64,000 nt of DNA from Branchiostoma floridae (lineage: Eukaryota; Chordata; Leptocardii; Amphioxiformes; Branchiostomatidae), in NCBI RefSeq assembly GCF_000003815.2, contig NC_049992.1, positions 15,788,391 through 15,852,390 of the forward strand. Direction: 5' to 3'. Below the pieces are notes generated by a model. The model saw nothing but the letters and a program-made list of their open reading frames with translations, ran no database searches and was not told the DNA's origin. Shown in pieces: positions 40,101-52,100 of this stretch. How positions within the stretch are numbered: position 1 is the stretch's first letter; every line of letters starts with the position of its first letter. Made by a program: the position numbers and the translations under genes.

Positions 40101-43100
40101 TTATGAAATGAAAAAGTCTATTGAAGCAGATATATAGGGCGATGCTCAGAAATTAGTTATTATGAAAGCATTATGTAAAGTAAGATTTGAGAATTGTTTG
40201 CTGTAGACAGAAAGAATTTAGGAAGATCCTCTTAGATTTCATGTAGATAGAATCAGTGTTATTGATTTGATGGTGCTTAACTATAATATAAGACTTGTGT
40301 GTAGATCAAAAGACACAGTGTACTCTGTGGGGACATCCTTCACCCCCCTCCCCCCCACTCTGTACACTGGTCTTGTTACCACCCTGGTTAATGATGTCTC
40401 CTTCTGTGTGTCTGTGTGTGTAACAAAAACAGGCCGTTATCCCACATATGGAAACGTGCCTGAAAGGATGACAGATGAGGGTAAGACTAAGAAGAATAGT
40501 GGGAGATGCCACAGTAGCCTTTAGCCCTACTGCATATTTCCTGCCCCTTTCCCCTGGCTATTTATGTGTTCATGTTCATCAACTATATGTACATGTATGT
40601 TGGCAACTGTAAGCTTGATAGTCTGTAGATTGACTGCATTTTGCCACCCTTTAGATGTGCTTCATTCATTGTTGAGCTGAGGGAATAGGGGCAGAGCAGA
40701 ATTTTGCTTAGTGTGGCTTTTCTTCTGCACGAAAATGACAAGCAGCATCCAAGTATAGTTCTGCAGTGTAAGCTGTGAAAACTAGGAAAGATAGAGATGG
40801 GAGCAGTTGGGCATGAAAGCCTGGAAAAGTGGAACTATAAAAGCATGATTAGCATCCTGCTTTGAAAATGTCAGTGCAGTGCATTTTGTAAAGGAGAAAA
40901 TGTTCAACAATGTGCATGTGTCCTATTTTAGAAGTGACAGTCTTAGTTTTTTTAATCAGTTAGTTTTGAGCTTTGCATGAACGTTCAATATGGTATGGTG
41001 CTGTTAGAATTCTTATGACTAAATTTTATGTTTCTTTTATAATCTAGTTGGCCCTGGTCCAGGCCCCATCGCCCCTCAGCAGCCTTCCATCCAGATCTAC
41101 CCACAACAAGCCACGGAGACCGCTGGACGTTCCGCACAATTCCGCTGTGACGTCTCTGGCGCTCCGCCGTTCCAGATTAGCTGGGGACGCAGCGACGGCC
41201 GCCCGCTCCCGCAGCGGTACAGGCTGTCCAATGAGAACTCAGTACTGACCATCAGTAACTTGGAGTCTGGCGACAGCGGTTACTTCATCTGTCGAGGCTC
41301 AAACTTGTACGGAACAGCACAGGCTCAGGCCCAACTGACAGTCACTGGTAAGTCACATGGTGTATTATTATAATAGAAGTAATAGAAGCAGATACTAGAC
41401 TGGGCATGCATCAGGATCAAACTGTTTCTATCTTTATAGTCATGTACTGGTACTGGCATTAAAGAGTGTTACCATCAGTTAGTTACTAAATCATGCTGTT
41501 AGCAGGCATTCTACTGGACAGGGCCCTGAAGAGAGGGTCCCAATGAGCCCCAGATAATAAGAGATTGTGTAACACAGGCTATGTTAGTTACAACATTAAT
41601 GTTATAGTCAGTAATGATGAACTGTGACTTGTAATCTCCTTCTCCCTCTTGCAGCCCCAACTGTCCCCATCAGAGTGATTGTAGATGAGCCCAAGACCCT
41701 ACAAGCCACTCAAGGACAAACTGTGCAGTTCAAGTGTATTGCCTTCAGCCAGGTATGAAGATATACCCTCGGTATAGCCTTCTGTATGTGTGTATGTAGC
41801 CATTGTGACTGTTCCTAGCATTCCTCACTTCCTCAAGTTACATTGTATAACTATGAGCTTGCTTGTACATGAATGAGATGCATACTTGAATGTTACTGAT
41901 TTGTCATTGAAAGAACTTAAAGAGAAACATTGTCAACTGTGTCTTAGCAAGTCATGTCACTATCTACATGTAGTTTCTACTCATTTGCAAAAGCATCTTT
42001 ACACTTTTCTCCTCGTTGATGTACCAGGTCACATACACCCTGGTGTGGACGAAGAACGATGGCAGTGGGCTGCCTGCAGAAGCCACGGACTTCATGGGAA
42101 TCCTCACCATTCCGAACGTCCAACAGCAGCACACTGGCGTCTACACGTGCACGGGCTCCAACATGTACAGTATTGCACAAGACTCTGCGCAGTTGTACGT
42201 CCAAGGTACGTGGTGGGGATAGAAGAGAGGCTTGGCCACACGAGAATCCTCTTTCTTGTATAACAGGCTCCTGCATGAGGACTTCAGTTTGAGACTGTAG
42301 CATTGCGAGTATGATATCACCTTGGCAAAAGGTGGAGGGAAATGCAGTGCATGTTGCATGTGGAAGGAATGGCATGAAGGGACCATGCATGTGCAGTATT
42401 ATGTTTATTGTTGTGTTGCATTGTTGTTGTCATGCTATTTTCTTAGTAGTTGCTGAATTATGTGTGCATGACATAAAAGTTTATTTTAAGAAGTTAATGT
42501 TTGTGAAGAGTTTGTGTTTTTATCCTTAGTAATTTTAGGAATAACTTCTTGTTCAGTTCAAATTTCCCTTCCTTGATCTATGACTTTTCTCCTTTTTCTC
42601 GTGTTCCATTTGTGTTCTTGTTGTTCATAAATGACTCACATGTAAATGTGGACTCTAGATCAACTTGCTGTAGATCTATAAACTCAGGTATACAAAACTG
42701 CCTCATTTTCCCACAAAAGTTGCTAACTCTTGTATGGTGAGAAGTAAACACAAAGAGGCAGAATATAAAAGCTGAAATATTACATAGAATTATGACTGTA
42801 CTACTATATGATCTAGATATATTTGATTCTTAACAAATTTGTATTGAAATTTTTTACTCCTATCAAAGAAATAATTACTAGTTTTATATCTGCATGGTGT
42901 CTGTAATACACAAAGTGTACTGTCTCACATTTATGTTGCATTTGTATGAGATTTGTGTGTTGCATAATATGTTCCTTGTTGTTGCTACAAAGAAAACTGC
43001 ATGTACATGTGCATTGTTGATGCTAAATAATAGTTGGGTGTCAGTTATATCCATGTGTGGCAAATAGTACATGTAGTAGCAGATGTCTGTATACTACAGT

Positions 43101-46100
43101 ATAGTCTACAAATGTATATTTCCTGGCTGTTGTGACATGAACATCAATAAAGTATCTAACAGCAACAGAATCATATTCCGATTAAACTGTTTTACGTCTT
43201 GTATAATTTGTGGTGTAAAATTACTAAACCCACGAACATGTGTTGTAACAAAATGGGACTTACAAAATTTTGATACATCTGCTTCTATGGGCCTTCAACA
43301 AAGTTTGATTTGATTTTATGCATCTTGTTTTGATTTTACTACATGTACATTTATGTAATGCATGTTGCACGTAAGGGTGGGGAGGGGGGCAAGGTTTGCT
43401 GATGTATGTTGTTGTATGCTACACTGGCCACTGAAATGCATGTGTTGTCCTGGTCTTGTGTTTGTGTGTTCCACCCGCCTGTGTGACACGTTACGTTGTG
43501 CTGTGATACTGCATTGCTGCATGGCGTGCAGCTCGTTGGGAGGAACCACTCTCTCAGGGGGACCTTCCTTCTGGAGTCCAGAACGTGGACAGTGGTAATG
43601 TGCAATGTGTACCCTGTAAATGGGATATTCTTAAACACCTAGCTAGGTGTTATCAAGAGCTGCAACAGAGCTTTATACATATTGTTAATGATAATATACA
43701 CAGGCATTTTTAAGAATAAGCAAGTCACGTTACATGTAGCGGCAATGCAATAAATGGAAATGAAGTATAGTCAGCCTTACAACTGATAAAACACATACTG
43801 TACAGAACACAGCTTAGTGCTGAACTGCTTTCCACCCTTTTGACTGCAATGCGGCACAACTAGTTTTACGTCACACATGTTAAAGCTTATACTGCCTTTC
43901 TCTTAGCCACCAAATATTGTCGTATCAAAAACCATTTCAAGTGCAATTAATGTGCATATGGCATATTGCCTTCGTTCTCTGTACAACTGTCTACTTTGCT
44001 CTTTGACTTCTTTTGCATTCCTTTTTCTGCAATGTCCTGTCTGTGTACTGTATGGTGTATATCTATTTAGCAAGGCCCAGGCGAACAATTATGCATGTAT
44101 TGATGACATAATGTTTTCTGACCAGCATTGTCCCAGAGTGACGTCAATCCACCAGAGGTTCGCATCGAGCCTCGCTTCCAGACCGTTAACATCGGTGACC
44201 CCGTGCAGTTCCGCTGCATCTCGTCAGGATTCCCGCCACCGCAGGTGGAATGGACGGGCGGCCACCGCGGCATCCTCAACCCCACGTCATCGTTTGTGGA
44301 TGGAGTCTTCAGGTTAGTTTGTCAGTTAGAATGGAATCTGATACAAAATCTACAATGTTGTTTAAGGTAGAATACAGAATAGTCACTGTGACAGGTGTTC
44401 CTTCTTTGTTTTTTTTTTGTCTATTGCAGTGTGTATTCGAAAACATCACCATAAACACTCGATAACTTGAGTTGTGACAGCACAACCAAAACTTTTTCAT
44501 CGGCTATTCCAAGATCAGAGTGTTGTATCCTGCATCGTTATAGCATTCTAAGACTTGCTTTGTATTTACTAGTATTACATTCTGTTGTCATTTATCAAAC
44601 AAATTATTCATATACTATTTTCCAAACAATCCTGAAGATTTTGAAAACATTATGCTGTGATCACAAACTTAATGCCAGAAATTAGGATAGAATTCATGAC
44701 TTTGGACAGTGCAATTTCTGAAATAAGCTTTTCAGCATTTCAGACCAAACATTGAATTTGAAATGAATTGAATTTTCTGTTTTGCCCCCAGCATCCCTGC
44801 TGCTATTAGGCAGGATGAGGCTGAGTACTTCTGCAAGGCCAGGAACTCTGCTGGAGAAACTAGTGTTCGCACTGTGCTGTATGTACGATGTAAGTATCAT
44901 CTTTGTTGAAAGGCATTTTCTGTTCTGTTAGCTGCATTAGTTTACCAAGGCATCTTGAATAGAATTTTTAAAGCAGTCTGTTGTAAAAAGTTTCTGATAG
45001 TTAGTAGCAATATCTGTTTCAACATCTTGATCATGTACTGAAGCAAATACACAAACTCATAATGTAATGAAAACTTAAGTCTTTCATTGTTGCTTAAGAC
45101 AATCATATACAATGTATCTTCTTGTTCAGCTGAGCACTCATGCTGTAAAACATGGCTTAATAACTGTTACAGTAAACCGTAAACGTGTCACAGGCAATTT
45201 TCTTACTGGGCTTCATAAAATTGTGAACTGCAGCTTTATGCATTCAGAATTGCGACAATTTCTCCAACAAATAAGGTTTTACTAGTGCTTTGTGCTTTTC
45301 TGACTTGTTTGCTCCTTGGCAAAGCCCTAATGAATAAGACTGTAAATAATTTGTTTTTCCTGCTTTGTACTAGTCTTGTTTTTTTTCCNNNNNNNNNNNN
45401 NNNNNNNNNNNNNNNNNNNNNNNNNNNNNNNNNNNNNNNNNNNNNNNNNNNNNNNNNNNNNNNNNNNNNNNNNNNNNNNNNNNNNNNNATCGATTTTTTC
45501 CTTTTCTGACTAGTGTTTGGAACTAGAGACTTAGTACAGGGTGATTCAGGGTACTATATTATTGACAAGGACATGTCAACAATTGAGGAATGCACACATG
45601 GCCATAAGTCACCATCCTGTGGCAAGTCGAATATGTCTGGTAGGAAGGCTGTGATTGGTCGTTTTGACTTTTGTGTTCTTGTTTCTGGTTGGTGTGCTTG
45701 GTGTGATATCAGTTTAGGAAGAAATCTGACATCAGCTGACAGCGTATGTAGTATGATGGTTAAGAAAACAAAGCCTCTTGACAAATGGTAATTTAGGAAA
45801 GAAAAACTGCTTGAATGTCACATTCCATGTCTTTAAAAATGACACTTGTAAGGTTTGCAAATCATGAACTGTTAATGGTCTTATTCTAATCCACAATGTG
45901 ATGTATAAAATTGTAAAACATTGTTCATTGTTAAACTGATATCCCAGCCAAATAGATTCAATGTTAGGGCTAGCGCTGGAATAATGATTTAATTAGAAAG
46001 TTAGACCATTCCTTTGGCAATATCAATACAGAAATTAATATTTCTAAAACATGAGACGAAACCATTTCTACTCCTTACAAATGTCACTTTTTAAGTACAT

Positions 46101-49100
46101 GGAGACAGAGACTGTGGAATAAAGGTTTAAAGAAGTGCATCTCCAAGGACGTTGCTGCAATGAAGCACTTTGTGGACCTACATGTACATCTAACTTTATG
46201 CCTGGACAGAGACTGACTTGCTGCTTTTTTTACTTTCTTGTTACTGTTCTTGAGTGCCTGATGTACTGTGGTTATAAAGAACTATGCACTTGCATATGAA
46301 GTTGGAAGTGTAGACCAATAAACTAACCGTCAGAGTGAGCTAAGAGTGATAAAACAAGATGCATAATAAGCTTGTGATAACATCAGTACTATTCAGCCTT
46401 CTAAGAAAATTGCCTGACACTCTTATAATACCTTCCTTCTGATGTCTACCCCAACACCGGTTATTCCAGTTGAATGTTAAGAAAGACGTTTGACGATCTT
46501 CTTTTTCAGTACAAGGAGCACCCGAGGTCACAGTGAGACCAGAAGTGATGGAGGTACCCGAGGGAGAACGTGTTGTGTTGGAGTGTAACGCGAGGGGCAA
46601 CCCAACTCCCACGCTATCCTGGAACAAGTACAATGACCCCATACCTGTTGGAGCAGTGGAAAGTAATGGAGTGCTGACCATTCCTCAGGCGCGGTTGTCT
46701 GACTCTGGGCACTACGTGTGCACTGGGTCCAACAGTGTGGGAACGGAACAGAAGAGAGTGGAGCTGAGAATTTCAAGACGTGAGGGGCTATTTGAGTTTA
46801 TCTTCCTGAGACATTTCGCTATGTATAATCTGCCTAAATTTTCTATTTTGTAGGTAACAGTCACATGTACCCGTCACTAGTGTTCTGGTTCATTGGGTAC
46901 TGGTTAAGATTTAAAAACTGCCAATTTTAAGACGTAAGATTCTATTTGAGTTTATCTTCCTGAGACATTTTGCTAGTATGTGTAATCTGCCTAACTTTTC
47001 TATTTTGTAAGTGACAGTTACATGATTTTGTCACTAGTGTTCTGGTTCAGTAGGTATTGGAAAGACTTAGAAAATGCCAGTTTAGCTTTATTGGTGTTCG
47101 CAAAAAAATGATGAATGGCACAACAAATTGTTGTCCTCATTTGACCCAAGGCCTGGAAAATGCTAGTTAGATTAGATACTTAACAGAAAGAAATTAAGAA
47201 ACATTCAAATGCTGTTGTTTTAGATAAAAGTTAACTCCCTCCCTTGCACCGATATTTTGAAGACTACGAAAATACAGAATCTTTTACATGTACTTAATGG
47301 ACCGTTACTCATTACCCCCTTCCAGTGCTGCAGAGGCCGCCCACAGCTGCCATTGAGACGGTTGGTCCGGGTGGGCAGGTGTCGCAGCCGAACCTCCTCA
47401 CAGCTACAACAGGGCAGACTGTACAGCTGCGCTGTGTGGTGTCAGGTGAACCTGTGCCAACTATCACCTGGGGCAAGCATGGAGGAGCACTGGCACAAAA
47501 CCATCAGGTAATTTCTATATAGTACACGTCTTACCTCCCACAACACTGTTGCATCGGTCAGCTCAGTACGCGTACTTTTTCCATAGGGTGCAGTCTAAAT
47601 GATACATGCATTTAGGTAATATCTATATATAAAATTTCTATATGATGGATAAATGGCTGTACATCTATGAAAATGCATGTAAGATATCTATGATTTAAAT
47701 CAACTTGAAAGTTAAAGTCCTTTCCACACCATAAAGTGTTTGGGGTGGCACCCATCTCAGTTTGGCAGATTTGTCACTATAGCAGAGGGCTAACGAACTA
47801 GTAGCACTGTATTCAACTCCCATGCTCTGATTTCATAAGTTCTCGAATCTGCAACCAACAGCATGTAAAACAAGCAGTCTTTTTGTATTATTGGTATACT
47901 TTTTTCATGTCTGAAAGCTGTGAGACTGTTGTCCCTGTCCTAGGTGCTGAATGACGTGCTGCGGATTGTGAGGGTGTCCAGTGCAGACCGTGGCATGTAC
48001 GTCTGCACAGTAGACAACATGGCCGGGGTGTCCTCTGCTTCCATCATGCTGGAAGTGGAATGTAAGATCTTACACTTTGTTAAGATTTGAAACTACTGTC
48101 TATTACATGTGTTTCCATACCTTGTATCCATCTCTAACTTCTTTATCCAAGGTCAAGTGACACCCAAGTAACTACCTTTGGTTTGTCTGTAATTTTAGAA
48201 ATGTGAACATAACCTATCTCAATGCTAAAGAATAGTGAATGCTGTATTGCCAGCTCTGTAAGATAGTGTTAGGCTCTCATTACATCAATTATTGAGAATT
48301 TATTCAAAACTCTCTGTAATTTTTTATACAACTTTTGGATTCAACATCTGTCATGCTTGATAGCAATCATTATTTCAAAACTGAGCTCTGTGTAACCTTC
48401 TTTGAAGTACTTTGTAGCAAGGCATTTATTTCAGAGGTTGAGTCATTTTTTTTTTCTGTATAACAGCTCGAGACCTACCAGCCGTTCAGATCTTCCCGAC
48501 TGCAAACATGGACCTACAGATCGGACAGTCGACCCAGTTGCAGTGTCAGGCGACAAGCGGCCGCCCGGCGCCAACCATCGTGTGGAGCAGGGCTGGGAAT
48601 GAGGAGTTTACAGGTAACCTTTGCAGCTGGTTATCTAATCTTCTGAAAGTGCTTAAAGGCAACCTAAGCAATATCATATTGTTAAAAGTGGAAATATTCT
48701 GAATAAGGCCGTCTGTATAATATGGACATCTGATGCACTATTTTAGCACGTTTACATCATTATTTCATAAATTGAGCCGTTAAAAACAGCACAGGAATGA
48801 GTTGCACAAGGATTCCAGATCAAGTCCTTATTTTGGGGGGGTACAATAATAAGGAATATCCTCGTGCAACTTGTCTCTGGGCTGTTTTTAACCGCTCAAA
48901 GTATCAAATTATGATGTAAATGTGAGATTACAGTGCAGTAGATGTCAATATCATGCAGATTGCCTTCTCAGCAGCCGTAAGGTTGCCCAGAGGGTATGTA
49001 CAGTGATTTTCAAGACCTTGTCTGAAAACTGCCATAACTCGGCCATAAATGATACAGAATGGTTCAAACTTGACAGAAAGGTAAAATAGAGTGTTATGGT

Positions 49101-52100
49101 TGTAAAAATGATAATTCTATGATGGAAATTATCAAATATTTTTATAATTTCATATATAATATAATGTATATTTTTTTCACAAAAAAAGGCAATCTGAGGA
49201 CCCATTCCCAGCATTAGAAACGTATGATTTTTTGAGGGTACATACTTTGATCTACTCCCGTTTCGGAACTGTTTAGCAACATTGAAAATATTATTCCTGT
49301 TTTAGTAAAAATATGATTTTTTTCTTTTCCAGTGACATAGTTCGGGGGTGTCCCTGTCTTTGTTGCCTTAAAGCATAAGACACCTAATGATAAGTAAAAT
49401 GTGTAACACAGGTTCGTCTAGCACAGGTCATTACAAATCATTCTACTTCAAATCTAATCTTCCTTAGAGATTGCTAGGTGTCCTCAGAACGTTTTAAAGT
49501 TTAGATTATAAATATTTCCCTTCAAGAGAAAATCTTGCTGTCAATCAAGCCAAGGAGCTAATGAATAATGTCCTTCGCACCCCTATGAGATGTAATTATC
49601 TGTAATTTGCGCTTTCTACAAAACAAAAGGTCTAATGATTACAAGTCTTTTGTTTTGTAGTCTTTTGTTATGCAGTGTGTCTATGTTGTTTCAAGGAGGT
49701 TGAAAGAGGGAAGTCCTTGGTTGTTTATACTACAGGGTCAGCATTAGCTTTCTTGTTTTCAGTGACATCAAGATCTTGACTAACATGTTTTTTACTAATA
49801 AACACACACACACACAATGATCCTGATGCAATGGAAGATTTATACAGGTCCATATTTAGGTGAATTTTCATAGATAAGGCAGAAGCATTTCAGAAAAAAA
49901 TGCATCGGAAGCAACATTTTCCAAGGAGATTATACCTCCTTGCTACCGGCAAACAAAGAACCCAAGCCAGTGCACACTGTAGAAGGGGTCAGCATACTAG
50001 TACAAAGTATTGACTCTCAGACTGGTTGTTTGACTTTGACTTCAAAGACATTGAGTCAAAACTCGTGTAACAGTGGGGCTCAAGCGCTGCTAAACCAATC
50101 ACGGCAACAGCTCCGAGCTTGTGGTGTCGTGGTTTGCACGTTGGATTTGTAATCTGCCGCCCGGGTTCCATTCCGGGTGTCCGAATGTAGTACTAGTAGT
50201 CTGCATGTTGTTTCTTTCTGTTCCTACTCGCCCCTCGAATGTCTACATTGATTTCCACGCCGACCTTGTACACGTAACAGGCTGAATGCGTCACACAGTG
50301 AGTAACAGGCTAGCAGATGTGTCATACTGTGAGGTTTGAGTATGGCGTAAGTTTACACAGGAATATCGATCTCACAGATTCCAGGACCAATCTTGAAAGA
50401 AAAGGGGAAGTATTAAAGTGTCACAGTGGGGTTCAAGCGCTGTCAAACTAACCACACGAACAGTATAGCTTGTATAGGTGTTGTGGTTTGCATGTTGGAC
50501 TTGTAATCTGCCACCCCGGGTTCCATTCCGGGTGTCGGTATGTTGTTTTGTTCTGTTCCTACTCACCCCACTAATTCCTACACTTGTTTTTTTTTTTTGA
50601 AATCCTATTAATCTCATACTTAACTTAAACTCATCCAAAGAATTTTTGGATCGTCAATGGTCCAACCAAAATGAAAGAAAACACAAACTCGTATAAGTCA
50701 GAGAGTGTGAAGAAATAATCACAATCTTGTGTTGTCTACACAAGTGACAAACGTTTTACAGGGAACTTGCCTCATTCAAGGATTTTTGCTTTGTTATATG
50801 AATGTGTATTATGCGTAGTACTTCAAATGCAAGTTGTTTATGTGTAGGTAATCAAACTCACTTTTGTAAAAGATTTTGGCTCAGTAACTGTCTTGAATAT
50901 CACATAGTATATATATATTTTGTTCTCTCACCCTACAGCCCTACATGTTTTGGTACTCCTAAAGAATTTCAAAGGAAAGTAACTTTTGAAGTCCTTTGAA
51001 TACAATACCTATTATCTAGTTTTACTGTTGGCATATGACGGGGTACACCAATTATCTCACTAGGAAGAAATTAGCGCGCGATTCAAATTCAGAACAGAGG
51101 CGGGACAGAGGGCGGGGAAGGTCTGGCAATTATCAGCCAAACTCCTGCATATTAGCAAGGGCCTAGGCTGCACTGGGTTCATTACAATATTACAGTAGCT
51201 TATTATCATATTCAAATGAGATCTTTGCTGGGGGTAACTCTGGGCAACCTTACGGCAGTGGAGTTATTCGGAATATTTCCACTTTGACGCTGTAATATTG
51301 TTTAGGTTGCCTTTAAGTCGAAACATGTTTATTCATTATCTCTGGAGATTAGTGACTTCTGATAGGGGTACTGTTTCTGTTTGTGTGTTCACATCTAAAA
51401 CTCAAATGCAAGATTCTTCAGATGTATTGAATTTTGGCTTTTTGGTAGTTACTGATTTCCAGAGGACACATGACAACTTTTGGAACAGTTTTTCAGTATT
51501 TTTAGGTTTTGGAGACATATAGGTCTTATGTATCTTGCCTATTGGTAGAATGTATGATGCAAGCTCTTACTGGAATATATTAATACGATAGTCTCCAAGC
51601 AGAGGCTTCTTACTTCACAAAGGTTTGTGTTCGATTCACTCTTTTTTTAAAGTCGTCATGAATTTGATCTTTTTACAGACAGAATAGATGTCAGGGATGG
51701 AGTCCTGACCATCCGTGACGTGACCCCTGCAGAACAGGGTGCCTACGTCTGTACCGCTAACAATGATATAGGGTCTATCCAGGCTACAGCAAACATCAGG
51801 GTGCAAGGTAAGTACTTCAGATTCTTTTAACAAGTTTCCAATGCCCTAAGAATTAAAAGGAAATACCAAGCTATACATATATTGATATATAGTGTTTTGA
51901 TGAGGAGACATCATACCAAGGACAGTTTCATAAGGATCTAGTGCTTAAAATGTATGCATGCCTAGGCTGACCCAGTGTAATGACTTTGTTGTCGTTTTCA
52001 ATAAAAACATACAAGTACAAAATGCAAAACTCTGTTTCCATCCTTTTTTAGATTATATTACTAGAAATGGGGTATATCTACATTGTAAATATGAAAAATT

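Larger units (their letters stand above)
23008..41654 (+). other. Other introns of modules 2 and 3
   Basis: The introns at 24988-25394, 25837-26330, 26880-27681, 28806-29355, 29527-29858, 29987-30369, 30897-31608, 31663-32446, 33758-34276, 35918-36507, 36739-37265, 37380-37833, 37962-38505, 40481-41047 and 41348-41654 show no recognisable gene, RNA or mobile element. A short ATGTTGTTAG tandem run stands near 25620. Confidence 0.45.
48657..51312. mobile_element. 2.66-kb composite element with TTAA flanks (piggyBac-like)
   Basis: The left end is AGGCAACCTAAGCAATATCA and the right end is the reverse complement AGGCAACCTAAACAATATTA. The similarity continues for about 80 bases (AAGTGGAAATATTC, then CCGTAAGGTTGCCCAGAG). 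TTAA is present at 48653-48656 and 51313-51316. The left arm is interrupted by a hairpin insertion at about 48706-48970. The interior carries two SINE copies and no transposase. Confidence 0.7.

Noticed and set aside
41977-42390. 137-codon antisense open frame
   Set aside because: Shadow of the Ig 2 exon on the opposite strand.
50108-50180. tRNA gene
   Set aside because: A and B boxes are present but the anticodon stem pairs poorly and the unit recurs with a shared tail, so it is a SINE head.
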